A stretch of DNA of 64,000 bases from Acholeplasmataceae bacterium (lineage in GTDB: Bacteria > Bacillota_I > Bacilli_A > Acholeplasmatales > Acholeplasmataceae): assembly GCA_007692425.1 (NCBI GenBank), contig RECG01000008.1, forward strand, positions 17,287 to 81,286. Reading direction: 5' to 3'. The notes under the pieces are model-generated. The model ran no database searches, was not told where the DNA came from, and worked only from the letters and a program-made list of their open reading frames with translations. The position numbers were made by a program, and so were the translations under genes. Shown here one piece after another: positions 54,636 to 63,766 of this stretch (within the stretch, counting starts at the first letter, position 1; each line of letters begins with the position of its first letter).

Positions 54636-55235
54636 TCAAACATCCGTGCTTTCAGAGGCGGTGGCGATCAGCCGTTGATGCAACAACGTCCTGACCGTTT
54701 CAATGTTGGTCCGGGTCGTATTCGAGACGGCATGAAAGTGAATCGGGTCATCGAGCATCGCCTTGATTTCCTTCAACCGTTTGGGCTGTCTGGTCTTGGC
54801 GATCTTGTCCATCTTGGTGGCCACGACGATGACTTCTTTTTCAAGCGACCGTAAAAACAGATAGGTCTCCACATCATCAACGGTCGGTCCGACTTTGAAA
54901 TCCACCAAAAGGACGACCGCCCGCACCATCGGTGCGTGCAACAAATGGTTTTCAATCATGACGATAAAGGCATCCCGGTCCTTGTGCGACCGCCTGGCGT
55001 AGCCATAACCGGGCGCGTCCACGAAGTAAAACGCCTCGTTGACGAGATAATAGTTCAAGGTGACGGTCTTGCCCGGTGTATTCGATGTCCTAGCCAGGTT
55101 CTTGCGGTTTAAGATTGCGTTGATAAACGAACTCTTGCCGACGTTGCTGCGTCCTAAAAGCAGGATCTCCGGCCTCGGCTCGGGTGCGTCCCGGTAGTCT
55201 GTCAGACTCTTGATATAGCGGGCTTCATGAAACAT
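54636..55235 (-). CDS. engB: Ribosome biogenesis GTPase EngB (YsxC)
   Basis: A 199-residue GTPase acting in 50S assembly: G1 GRSNVGKSSFINAIL, G2 SNTPGKTVTLNYY, G3 FVDAPGYGYARRS, and G4 ATKMDK. Start ATG at 55235 is preferred, with GGGGG 7 bases upstream; 55241 is an alternative. No terminator is seen after it before the T-box promoter. Confidence 0.94.
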   Translation of the reverse strand: MFHEARYIKSLTDYRDAPEPRPEILLLGRSNVGKSSFINAILNRKNLARTSNTPGKTVTLNYYLVNEAFYFVDAPGYGYARRSHKDRDAFIVMIENHLLHAPMVRAVVLLVDFKVGPTVDDVETYLFLRSLEKEVIVVATKMDKIAKTRQPKRLKEIKAMLDDPIHFHAVSNTTRTNIETVRTLLHQRLIATASESTDV

Positions 55236-55246
55236 GACCATACCCC

Positions 55247-55281
55247 CGTGAAAAGATAAAAGCAGCCTGGTCGGCTGCTTT
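55247..55281 (-). terminator. Terminator of lon
   Basis: Minus strand AAAGCAGCC-GACCA-GGCTGCTTT followed by TATCTTTTC. A TATAAT (55288-55283) precedes it and may serve engB. Confidence 0.78.
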
Positions 55282-55290
55282 CATTATACG

Positions 55291-57600
55291 TTATTTGAGT
55301 GCTCTTTGGAAGACATCCGTGACATTTTCAACGGCGATGATCTCAAGTGCGTCCCTGACTTCTTCAGGAATGTCCTCGATGTCCTTCTCGTTTTCTTTCG
55401 GAATCAAGATCGTCTTCAAACCACTGCGGTGGGCGGCAATCGCCTTTTCCTTGAGGCCGCCGATCGGCAGCACATAACCACGCAAGGTGATTTCACCCGT
55501 CATGCCGACGTCCTTCTTGACATAGCGTTGCGTCAAGGCGGAGACGATCGCGGTCGCGATCGTGATGCCGGCCGATGGTCCGTCTTTCGGAATGGCGCCT
55601 TCAGGAACATGGACGTGGAAGTCGTTCTGGTTGAAAATCTCCGAATCAAGCTTTAGGCTGTTGGCGTTGGCTTTCACGAAACTGAGCGCCGTCTGCGCGC
55701 TTTCCTTCATGACGTCACCGAGCTTGCCGGTCAAGACCAATTTGCCCGAACCGCGGTAATAGGTGACTTCGACAGGGAGCGTGTCACCGCCAAAGGCGGT
55801 ATACGCCAGTCCGGTCGCGACGCCGATCTGCTCACGCTCATCGGCGATGTTGTGGGCGAACTTCTTCTTGCCGATATAGGTTTCGATGTTGTCGACCTTG
55901 ATGGTGACCTTGGCCTGTTTCGTCAACAAGATTTCCTTGATGGCCTTGCGGATGAGCGCACCGATGAAACGGTTGAGCTCACGCACGCCGGCTTCCCTCG
56001 TGTAATGGCGGATGATGACATAGATGGCCTCGTCATCAAGGATGAACTGTTCTTTTTTCAGACCATGGGCATCGAGCTGCTTCTTGAGCAGGTGACGCTT
56101 GGCGATCTGGAATTTTTCCTGTTCGGTATAGGAAGACAGTTCGACGATTTCCATGCGGTCACGCAGTGGCGCAGGGACGTTTTCCAAGTAGTTCGCGGTC
56201 GTGATGAACAAGACCTGCGACAAATCATAGGCTTCTTCGAGATAATGGTCGCTGAAGTTGGCGTTTTGTTCGGGATCAAGCACTTCGAGCATGGCGGAAG
56301 CCGGATCGCCCCGGAAATCGGATGACATCTTGTCGATCTCATCAAGCAGGAAGACCGGGTTGACAGTCTTGGCGTCCTTCATGCCCTTGATGATGCGTCC
56401 AGGCATCGCGCCGACATAGGTGCGGCGGTGACCCCTGATTTCCGATTCATCCCTGACACCACCCAAAGACTGCTTGACGAACTTACGGTTCAAGGCTTCG
56501 GCGATTGAAATCGCCAAAGAGGTCTTACCGACGCCGGGCGGGCCGACCAGACATAAGATCGTCTGGGGATTGCGCTTGGTCATGATCTTGACGGCCAGGT
56601 ACTCGCTGATGCGTTCCTTGACCTTTTCAAGAGCATAATGCTTCTCATCAAGTTTTTGTTGGACCTTTTTCAGGTCGGTGTTGTCTTTCGAGGATTTGTG
56701 CCACGGCAGATCGACCAACAGATCAAGATAAGTCTTGATGATGGTCGACTCGGCCATCGCGGCCGGGGTCGACTGGTAACGTGACAACTCCTGCAAGGCT
56801 TTTTCCTCGATTGCTTTCGGCATCTTGGCGTTCAGGATCTTGGTGCGCAGTTCATCAATCTCTTCTTCCTTCTTGGCCTTGTCGCCGAGTTCGTTCTGGA
56901 TGGCGCGCATCTTCTCGCGCAAATAGTATTCTTTTTGATTCTCGTCAATCGAACGTTTGATCTCTTCATTGATCTTTTGTTCAAGATCGACGATCATTTT
57001 TTGCTTGGCAATGTCTTCAAGCAACAATCTGAGCCGTGCATTCAAGTTCTTTTCAACCAGGTAACGGTATTTCGACTGTTCGCCTGATTTGAGATTGAAG
57101 ACGACCAAATCGACGACCTTCTCGGTCGTCATGCCTGACTGGATTTTCTCCATGACATTGTTTGAAGGATTCAAGATGGTCTGGCCATGGGCGTTGACTT
57201 CATTGACAACCATCTTGACCAAGGTGACCTCCTCGTCGGCATTCCCCGCTTCGGTGACGACCTCTTCATAGTCGACGACATAATAAGGCGTCGTCAAAAA
57301 GTACTCCTTGACCTTGATACGGGCCAAGATGTTGAATTTCACTTTATAGGCCTCATTGGGCAGTTTGATCTTCATCGCGATCTTGGCGAGCACGCCATGT
57401 TCCTCGATGTCTTGAACCGTCGGTTCTTCAATCATCGGGTTTTTCTGGATCAGGATGACGACATATTGGCCAAAGCCCTTTTCCGATTCCTCGATCGCCT
57501 TGAGCGACATTTTACGGCCGACTTCGATCCTGAAATCATTATTCGGGATCGGCATCGTCCCACGGACGACGACGGCGGGCAGGCTGGTTGACATTTCCAT
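55291..57600 (-). CDS. lon: ATP-dependent protease Lon
   Basis: A 769-residue Lon. N-terminal substrate domain, Walker [13 protein letters not shown], Walker [10 protein letters not shown], and the S16 protease domain with the catalytic Ser in [10 protein letters not shown] and the Lys in [10 protein letters not shown]. The ATG at 57600 is chosen because AAGGA is then about 10 bases away; a GTG at 57609 overlaps that site. tig lies upstream with no clear terminator; it also has its own promoter at 57633-57660. No CIRCE or CtsR operator was seen. Confidence 0.95.
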   Translation of the reverse strand: MEMSTSLPAVVVRGTMPIPNNDFRIEVGRKMSLKAIEESEKGFGQYVVILIQKNPMIEEPTVQDIEEHGVLAKIAMKIKLPNEAYKVKFNILARIKVKEYFLTTPYYVVDYEEVVTEAGNADEEVTLVKMVVNEVNAHGQTILNPSNNVMEKIQSGMTTEKVVDLVVFNLKSGEQSKYRYLVEKNLNARLRLLLEDIAKQKMIVDLEQKINEEIKRSIDENQKEYYLREKMRAIQNELGDKAKKEEEIDELRTKILNAKMPKAIEEKALQELSRYQSTPAAMAESTIIKTYLDLLVDLPWHKSSKDNTDLKKVQQKLDEKHYALEKVKERISEYLAVKIMTKRNPQTILCLVGPPGVGKTSLAISIAEALNRKFVKQSLGGVRDESEIRGHRRTYVGAMPGRIIKGMKDAKTVNPVFLLDEIDKMSSDFRGDPASAMLEVLDPEQNANFSDHYLEEAYDLSQVLFITTANYLENVPAPLRDRMEIVELSSYTEQEKFQIAKRHLLKKQLDAHGLKKEQFILDDEAIYVIIRHYTREAGVRELNRFIGALIRKAIKEILLTKQAKVTIKVDNIETYIGKKKFAHNIADEREQIGVATGLAYTAFGGDTLPVEVTYYRGSGKLVLTGKLGDVMKESAQTALSFVKANANSLKLDSEIFNQNDFHVHVPEGAIPKDGPSAGITIATAIVSALTQRYVKKDVGMTGEITLRGYVLPIGGLKEKAIAAHRSGLKTILIPKENEKDIEDIPEEVRDALEIIAVENVTDVFQRALK

Positions 57601-57632
57601 CAGTTTCACATCCTTCTTCGTTGTACACTCTC

Positions 57633-57660
57633 ATTATAGCACTTTTTCAGGAATTTGCAA
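57633..57660 (-). promoter_or_regulatory. Promoter of lon
   Basis: Minus strand TTGCAA (57660-57655), 16 bases, TATAAT (57638-57633). Confidence 0.75.
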
Positions 57661-57719
57661 TCAATATGGTTGAGTGCCAATTTCTTTGATAGCGATGATG
57701 GAAAACGGGTGTTGTCGAT

Positions 57720-59003
57720 TCAGATCTTCTTGGCCTTGTCGACGACCAATTGGTACGCCATCTGGTTTGTCAGATCGCCTTCGATCATCGCTCTGGGCAC
57801 ATATTTTTTGACATCGGTAAGTTTCATCTTGTGTTGGGCGGCGATGTCTTTAAACTTGGCGTCAACGGCCTCATCTTCCGCTTTGAGCCCTTCTTTCAAG
57901 GCAATCGCCTCAAAGACAAGCGTCGTGCGGACGCGTTTCTTGGCTTCAACCGCGGCCTGTTGTTCAAATGTCTGGGCATCAATGCCGTTCAAACTTAAAA
58001 ACATCTCATATTCCATGTTGTATTGCTTGGCCTGGCTCTTGACCTGCTTGATCTGTTGTTCGGCCTCGGCGTCGATCATTTCTTGCGGGATGTCGACCTT
58101 GGCGTTATCGAGGACCTTGCCGACAACCTCATTGGTGAAGACATTTTTGGCTTCGCCTTCTTTTTTGGCTTCGAGTTCTTTTCTGACATCGGCTTTCAGC
58201 TCATCGACGGTGCGGACACCCTCTCTGGCCAAAGACTGGACCCAGACGTCATTGAGTTCACCGGTCTGCATGACCTTGATCTCATGGAGCTTGATCTTGA
58301 AGGTGACTTCCTTGCCGGCGAGTTCCGCGGCATGATAGTTTTCCGGGAAGGTGACCTTGATGTCTGACTCTTCGCCGGCTTTCAAACCGACCATCTGGTC
58401 TTCAAAACCGGGAATGAAACTCTTCGAACCGATTTCAAGTTCGTAATTGTCAGCTTTGCCACCGGGGAACGGCGTGTCGTCCAAAAAGCCTTCGAAATCA
58501 AAGATGGCGGTATCACCGACATCGAGCGTGCCTTCGGTCTTGGGCTCAAGGGTGCCTTCCTTCTTGAGCAGCTGGCGGATCTCGAAATCGACCTCTGAAT
58601 CGGTGACATCGGCCTTGACCGTTTTCGCTTCGATGCCCAGGTATTCACCCAGTTCGACATCCGGCTTGACGGCGACTTCGAAATGGACCGGAAACGCCTC
58701 GCCCCGCTTGATCTTGTCGACTGCGAGATCGATCGTCGGTTCGCCGACGATCTGGTGGTCGGGATGGCTGTGCGCCTCTTGGAACTTGTGATGCAACACA
58801 TGGTTCAAGGCGTTTTCGTAAAGCGATTCAACGCCAAATTTCTGCTCATAGATGTTGCGGGGGACCTTGCCCTTGCGAAACCCTTTGATTTCGACGTCTT
58901 TCCGGGCTTGTTCGAAGGCGTGATCGAGCCCGTGCTCGAATTCGCCTGGTGTCACGTCAAATGTGAAACGGACACGGTTTGAAGATAGTTTTTCGACTTT
59001 CAT
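57720..59003 (-). CDS. tig: Trigger factor
   Basis: A 427-residue ribosome-bound chaperone. The ribosome-binding signature is GFRKGKVPRN near residues 41-50. The central FKBP-like domain spans about 150-240 (FDFEGFLDDTPFPGGKADNY), followed by the helical C-terminal arms. Start with AAGGAGTCAGAC upstream. A TATAAT box lies at 59056-59051 on the minus strand. Functionally paired with Lon downstream. Confidence 0.95.
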   Translation of the reverse strand: MKVEKLSSNRVRFTFDVTPGEFEHGLDHAFEQARKDVEIKGFRKGKVPRNIYEQKFGVESLYENALNHVLHHKFQEAHSHPDHQIVGEPTIDLAVDKIKRGEAFPVHFEVAVKPDVELGEYLGIEAKTVKADVTDSEVDFEIRQLLKKEGTLEPKTEGTLDVGDTAIFDFEGFLDDTPFPGGKADNYELEIGSKSFIPGFEDQMVGLKAGEESDIKVTFPENYHAAELAGKEVTFKIKLHEIKVMQTGELNDVWVQSLAREGVRTVDELKADVRKELEAKKEGEAKNVFTNEVVGKVLDNAKVDIPQEMIDAEAEQQIKQVKSQAKQYNMEYEMFLSLNGIDAQTFEQQAAVEAKKRVRTTLVFEAIALKEGLKAEDEAVDAKFKDIAAQHKMKLTDVKKYVPRAMIEGDLTNQMAYQLVVDKAKKI

Positions 59004-59084
59004 GTCTGACTCCTTTTATTGATGTTGTAAGTGGTGACTAAACCTTTACTATTATAACATAGTTTCGATAAAGACACCGCAATA

Positions 59085-59113
59085 TTGCAGATTTCAAAAC
59101 AATAAGGTAAAAT
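59085..59113 (+). promoter_or_regulatory. Promoter of the GNAT-like gene at 59139
   Basis: TTGCAG (59085-59090), 17 bases, TAAAAT (59108-59113). Divergent from tig. Confidence 0.75.
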
Positions 59114-59138
59114 ATGATTATTGAAAAGAGGAATGCTT

Positions 59139-60260
59139 ATGATCGAGATCCGTCAAGTCACGACAAGACGACAAGCCTGGCAGTTTACCGAGTTCCCCAA
59201 CAAACTTTACAAGAAGGTTCCCGCCTATGTGCCCGCCCTGTCAATTGACGAGCGGCATGTCTTTAATCCCAAGACCAATCCGGTGCACGAATATGCGGAA
59301 AGCATCCGTTTTCTGGCGTATGATGACAAGGGCCGGATCGTCGGCCGGATCGGTGGCATCATCAATCACCGCTTGAACGACGCCACCAACATGAAGCAGG
59401 CCCGTTTCACCCGCATCGACATGATCGATGACCTCGACGTGACGAAAGCCTTGATTGACGCCATCGTCAAGTGGGCCAAAGACAAGGGCATGACCACGCT
59501 GATCGGTCCGATCGGTTTCACCGATCTCGACCGCCAGGGCATGCTCGTCGAAGGCTTCGACGAACTCAACATGTTCATCACCATCTATAACCATCCCTAT
59601 TACCACAAACATCTGGAAACGCTCGGTTTCGTCAAGGACGCCGACTGGATCGAGTATCAGATCACGTGGCCCGTGGAAGTACCTGAGAAGGTCAGACGGG
59701 GCGCAGAGATTTCGAGAAAACGTTACGGTTTCCGTCTCGTCAAATGTCAGAAACGCAAAGACTTGTACAAGTATGCCTACGATGCCTTTGACGTCTATAA
59801 TGACGCGTTCAAGGAACTGTATGGCTTTTATCCGATCACCAAGGCGGTGATGGATTATTACATCAAGCAGATGGTCGACATCGTCTCTCTCGATTATATC
59901 CAGTTCGTCGTCGACAAGGAAGACAAGATCATCGGCTTCACCGTCACCATGCCCTCGCTCGCCCTGGCCAACAAGAAGAACAACGGCAAACTGCTTCCCT
60001 TCGGCTGGTACCGGCTCTTGCGGGCGACCAAGAAGTATGATGTCATCGACCTTTATTTCATCGCCATCGACCCCCGCCATCAAGGCAAGGGCATCATCGC
60101 GATCATGTGGGAGGACGGCATCCAGGTCGGCATCGACAACAAGGTCAGGTTTGCCGAGACCGGTCCGGAGCTTGAAAACAACTTGAACATCCGGGCCCAG
60201 TGGAAAGATTTTGAGACGCGTCTCCACAAGCGCCGCCGCTGTTATATTAAAAACATCTGA
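59139..60260 (+). CDS. GNAT-fold protein of YghO type
   Basis: A 373-residue protein: MIEIRQVTTRRQAWQFTEFP, then VPAYVPALSIDERHVFNPKTNP and RIVGRIGGIINHRLND. The C-terminal half carries an acetyltransferase-like region (YFIAIDPRHQGKGIIAIMWED). This resembles a widespread family annotated as N-acetyltransferase or YghO, whose substrate is unknown. Start at 59139 with GAGG 8 bases upstream. Single-gene unit divergent from tig, ending near a shared terminator. Confidence 0.8.
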   Translation: MIEIRQVTTRRQAWQFTEFPNKLYKKVPAYVPALSIDERHVFNPKTNPVHEYAESIRFLAYDDKGRIVGRIGGIINHRLNDATNMKQARFTRIDMIDDLDVTKALIDAIVKWAKDKGMTTLIGPIGFTDLDRQGMLVEGFDELNMFITIYNHPYYHKHLETLGFVKDADWIEYQITWPVEVPEKVRRGAEISRKRYGFRLVKCQKRKDLYKYAYDAFDVYNDAFKELYGFYPITKAVMDYYIKQMVDIVSLDYIQFVVDKEDKIIGFTVTMPSLALANKKNNGKLLPFGWYRLLRATKKYDVIDLYFIAIDPRHQGKGIIAIMWEDGIQVGIDNKVRFAETGPELENNLNIRAQWKDFETRLHKRRRCYIKNI

Positions 60261-60320
60261 CACGCCCACATCTTGGCCGCATCATACCTGAGAAGGTCAG
60301 ATGAAATCAAATCGTTTTTG

Positions 60321-60354
60321 AAAAAAGGTGCCCCAGTCTAACTAGGGCACCTTT
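60321..60354. terminator. Convergent terminator of the aminotransferase and GNAT-like genes
   Basis: AAAGGTGCCC and GGGCACCTTT pair around an 11-base loop. On the minus strand the tail is TTTTTT; on the plus strand it is weaker. Confidence 0.8.
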
Positions 60355-60361
60355 GTCATGT

Positions 60362-61594
60362 CTATGTCAAGGCGTTCTTGATTCGTCTGGCCATGCCTGT
60401 GATCAAGGACATCGGAATCGAACTGATGGCGATACGGATGCCTTGGTCGACCGGAATCGTGTAGATGTGGATGCCGGCGAGCCGGTCGAAGGCTTGGTCA
60501 GGGTCCTCGACCGGGATGGTGATGAAGAAACCACCGCGGTAAGGATAGGTCGGCAGGCCGGCGATTTTCGCCTCGCCCAAAAAGACTTCCGCCCTGGCCC
60601 GTAACATCACCCTGGCCCGGTCTAGTTCCTTGGCAAACTTCTTCGTCTGCAAATCGTCTGAAAAGAGCTGGCCCAGCATCAAGGGTCCGGTCGAAGGCGG
60701 ACAGCTCCAAGTCCCTCTGGCCGAATAGACGGCGGCATTCTTGAAAGCCTTGATGTGCTGTTTGTTTCTAGAAAGGGCGATCTGCGCACCGAGTCTCAGG
60801 CCATAAAGCGAAAAGCTTTTCGAGCCACTGAAGGCCAGGATGACGAGGATGTCGGTCTCAATGGCTTTCAAGGCTTCAAAGAGACGGCGTGATTCAAGAT
60901 GCGTTTCGCCTTCGTAATCGAGATAAGCCAGGTCATAGAGGACGATGACTTCCGCCCCTTCTGTGACCAGACCGTTCAAATAGTCATAAATGCGCGTCCA
61001 TTCGTCCAATGAGAGTGAATAACCGGTCGGGTTATGAGCCGGGTCATTGAAGAGACAAACGATCTTCTGATGGTGCTCAAGCACCTTTTTGGTCGCGTCG
61101 ACGAAGGCGTCGAAGTGAAACGCGCCTTCCTTAAACAGCGGATAGGTCAGGTGCTTGGCGTTGATGTTGCCGAGCATGACCAGGTAATTGGTCCAGTAGA
61201 TGTCCGGCATGATGAGCGTGTCATGCTCGTCAAGATAATTCATGAAGGTATTGTATAAGGCACCGCTCGCGCCCGGTGTCGCCACGACATCATGATGGAA
61301 CTCGTTTGTGATCATGGTCGCATACGGTCCGAAGACCCAGTCGCTGATGTGCTTTTTAAAGGCGTCACCGCCGCTGGTCGGCGCGTAGGCATAATGTTTC
61401 GCCACGGCCAGCCTTTTGATCATGCGTGTCACCGTCTTGTATTCATAAAACTGCTGATCATCGTCAAAAAGGGCACCGACGGTGGCATCAATCACATTGG
61501 CATGGCTCTCCTTGGCCAGGGCTGCCTGTCTGGCGATCTGAAAGGTGTCGCCGACCAATATCTTGCCGGCTTTCTGCTTGGTCAGATAACTCAT
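60362..61594 (-). CDS. PLP-dependent class I/II aminotransferase
   Basis: A 410-residue aminotransferase. It has the PLP-binding lysine in FSGSKSFSLYGLRLG, the NDPAHNPTGY loop, a YDLAYLDYEGE segment carrying the Asp and Tyr, and the C-terminal IRIAISSIP with the substrate-binding Arg. Similar to aspartate/aromatic aminotransferases of fold type I; substrate not assignable. Start at 61594 with AAGGAGGAG upstream. Divergent from the P-loop protein at 61730; a TATAAT box lies at 61625-61620 on the minus strand. Confidence 0.88.
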   Translation of the reverse strand: MSYLTKQKAGKILVGDTFQIARQAALAKESHANVIDATVGALFDDDQQFYEYKTVTRMIKRLAVAKHYAYAPTSGGDAFKKHISDWVFGPYATMITNEFHHDVVATPGASGALYNTFMNYLDEHDTLIMPDIYWTNYLVMLGNINAKHLTYPLFKEGAFHFDAFVDATKKVLEHHQKIVCLFNDPAHNPTGYSLSLDEWTRIYDYLNGLVTEGAEVIVLYDLAYLDYEGETHLESRRLFEALKAIETDILVILAFSGSKSFSLYGLRLGAQIALSRNKQHIKAFKNAAVYSARGTWSCPPSTGPLMLGQLFSDDLQTKKFAKELDRARVMLRARAEVFLGEAKIAGLPTYPYRGGFFITIPVEDPDQAFDRLAGIHIYTIPVDQGIRIAISSIPMSLITGMARRIKNALT

Positions 61595-61729
61595 GGATTG
61601 TCTCCTCCTTGTTAGTTCCATTATAACAAACGAATGGCGTCTATGATATAATGATATGGACAAAGACGATGATTGTCAACCTCATCTTGCCTGATCCTGG
61701 CCTTTGTCCACCCAAAGGAGTGAGTTCCC

Positions 61730-63439
61730 ATGAAGAAATTTCATCTGACCGACCATTACGCCCTCATCAACTTCGATGCCTCGGCCTGCGATTCCGAAGT
61801 CAAGATCGTTTCCTCGAAACCGTTTGAAACGGTCCTGACCCAGTTTGTCAAACGGTTGCGTAAAGACAAACATCCCTTGATGACCGTGCTCAAGGGCATC
61901 CGCACGACCATGATCCTCGATGCCTACCGGCATCTCTTGATCTGGAATTATGACGATGTCCTCAAACGCAATCCCGGACTGGTCGTGTTGCTTAGGCAAC
62001 GCGACGCCTTTTACCGTTTCACCGAGTCGTTCTACGACTACTGGCGCCGCATCGAACGTTTCGGCGTCATGGCCGGCCACAAGGCCCATGCCGGCCAGAA
62101 GGCACCCGACCTGATCCAGACGAGCGACGCTTTCAACAGTCGCGTCCTCTATCTCTACCGGACGATCACGCAAAACATCTTAGGCCATGACTTCCAGGTC
62201 TACCGCCAGCTGCCGGCCGGCGTCAACGCCAACCTGATCCTCGTGCCCCACCGTTGGAGCTATGCCGAAGACTATGCGAGCCTGCAAGGCGTCGGTTTCA
62301 TCACCCATGCCCTGACCCGGCCACCTTTTCTGATCTATTCCAAATCAAACACCCGTTCCGGACTTTTTACCGAAATCAAGGAAAACCCGATGCGCACCCT
62401 TGCCATCAACAAACTCCACTATATCGCCTATCCGGTCAAGATCGGGCCGTTATTGGCCTTTGTCTACATCCACCGCGATTTCCTGCATCATGGCATCGCG
62501 CTCGCCAATCTTTTTGAACCGGAAACGTATGACAACATCAAAAACCGGAAACCAGACCTGATTTATGTCTATGGCATCCGCGAAGACAAATACGACTGCA
62601 CCTGGCACCATGACACGCAGGAAGACGTCTATGTCGGCTTTGTCTCAAGGAAAGACCAGAACGACTATTTTGGTTATCTCAAGAAAATGCTTTTAACCCT
62701 GCACAATGTCTACATGATTGACAAGGGCAGGCTGCCCATCCATGGCGCGATGGTCAGCGTCCTCTTGAAGAATGACGAGACCAAGAACATCGTCGTCATC
62801 GGCGATTCCGGGGCCGGCAAGTCCGAGACCTTGGAAGCGCTCCGCCTGATCGGCCGTGAATACATCAAGGAGATGCGCATCATCTTTGATGACATGGGCA
62901 CCTTCTACTACAAGGGGAAACAAGTCGTCGCCAACGGCACCGAAATCGGCGCCTTTGTCAGACTCGATGACCTCGATGCCGGTTATGCCTACCAGGAAAT
63001 GGACCGGGCCGTTTTCATGAACACGGACCAAATCAACGCCCGCGTCGTGCTGCCGGTCACCCTATATGATTTCATCATGAAGGATCATAAGGTCGATTTG
63101 CTTTTATACGCCAACAACTATGAGGAAACCGAGGCCGGCGTCCGCTTCTTTGAAGACATCGACGAGGCCCTCAAGGTCTTTAGGAAAGGGCAACGCTTCG
63201 CCAAGGGCACGACGAGCGAGGAAGGCCTGGTCAAGAGCTATTTCGCCAATCCTTTCGGACCGATCCAGCGCAAAGCCCAGACCGAACCGCTTTTAGAAGA
63301 TTACTTCAAGGCCTTGTATCAACAGAAAACCCCGGTCGGCGAGCTCTATACGAGACTCGCTGTCCCAGGATTTGAGATGGATGGACCCAAGCATGCCGCC
63401 AGGAAACTGCTGGCCTTGTTGACGGAGACACCAAAATAA
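61730..63439 (+). CDS. PEPCK/HprK-like P-loop protein, unknown
   Basis: A 569-residue protein. The N-terminal 330 residues are unrecognised. Near residue 360 is the P-loop GDSGAGKSE in an IHGAMVSVLL-linker context, as in HPr kinase (GDSGxGKSE). It is followed by IIFDDMGTFYY and TEIGAFVRLDDLDAGYAYQEMDRA, then LYANNYEE, matching the phosphoenolpyruvate-carboxykinase fold. A true PEPCK would have GxSGTGKTT and other substrate-binding residues, and these are not seen, so the catalysed reaction is unknown. Start with AAAGGAG about 9 bases before the ATG. Single-gene unit next to the PqqD and kinase-like genes at the right edge. Confidence 0.75.
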   Translation: MKKFHLTDHYALINFDASACDSEVKIVSSKPFETVLTQFVKRLRKDKHPLMTVLKGIRTTMILDAYRHLLIWNYDDVLKRNPGLVVLLRQRDAFYRFTESFYDYWRRIERFGVMAGHKAHAGQKAPDLIQTSDAFNSRVLYLYRTITQNILGHDFQVYRQLPAGVNANLILVPHRWSYAEDYASLQGVGFITHALTRPPFLIYSKSNTRSGLFTEIKENPMRTLAINKLHYIAYPVKIGPLLAFVYIHRDFLHHGIALANLFEPETYDNIKNRKPDLIYVYGIREDKYDCTWHHDTQEDVYVGFVSRKDQNDYFGYLKKMLLTLHNVYMIDKGRLPIHGAMVSVLLKNDETKNIVVIGDSGAGKSETLEALRLIGREYIKEMRIIFDDMGTFYYKGKQVVANGTEIGAFVRLDDLDAGYAYQEMDRAVFMNTDQINARVVLPVTLYDFIMKDHKVDLLLYANNYEETEAGVRFFEDIDEALKVFRKGQRFAKGTTSEEGLVKSYFANPFGPIQRKAQTEPLLEDYFKALYQQKTPVGELYTRLAVPGFEMDGPKHAARKLLALLTETPK

Positions 63440-63444
63440 AAGAG

Positions 63445-63480
63445 AAAGCGGATGCACGCAATGTGCATCCGCTTTTATTC
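63445..63480. terminator. Bidirectional terminator between the P-loop gene and the PqqD gene
   Basis: AAAGCGGATGCAC-GCAAT-GTGCATCCGCTTT, preceded by A-rich and followed by TTTTATTC. Confidence 0.88.
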
Positions 63481-63505
63481 AAGATTGTCAGCAGACAAAA
63501 GGCGT

Positions 63506-63766
63506 CTATATGATGCCATGGTCTTTCAAGGTCTTGATGAAAGCCTCGATGTCGCTTTTGGCAGTTTCTTCATCGATGTCATACTTGTCAAGCATCCTGG
63601 CGAGCAAAGCATCTTCGCCAAGATCTTCCTGAAGTTGCTCGAACAAAAACTTACCAGACGCATTCAAGGTGATGATGCCGCTAAAATTGACCGCTTCTTC
63701 CTTGACGGGCACGACAATAGGCTTGCCGGCCACTTCCTTCAACACAAAATGCGCTTTGATTTTCAT
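63506..63766 (-). CDS. PqqD-family protein
   Basis: An 86-residue protein of the PqqD (RiPP recognition element) family. Its core is VPVKEEAVNFSGIITLNASGKFL, followed by a helical region ending KTLKDHGII. These small wing-helix proteins bind leader peptides in ribosomally made peptide pathways, but many PqqD-like proteins stand in non-RiPP contexts. Start ATG at 63766 with AAAGGAGGG upstream, overlapping the upstream gene's stop by ATGA. Confidence 0.85.
   Translation of the reverse strand: MKIKAHFVLKEVAGKPIVVPVKEEAVNFSGIITLNASGKFLFEQLQEDLGEDALLARMLDKYDIDEETAKSDIEAFIKTLKDHGII

Noticed and set aside
57601..57720. CIRCE or CtsR heat-shock operator before lon
   Set aside because: No TTAGCACTC inverted repeat or GGTCAAA direct repeat could be found between tig and lon; only a sigma-A promoter is visible.
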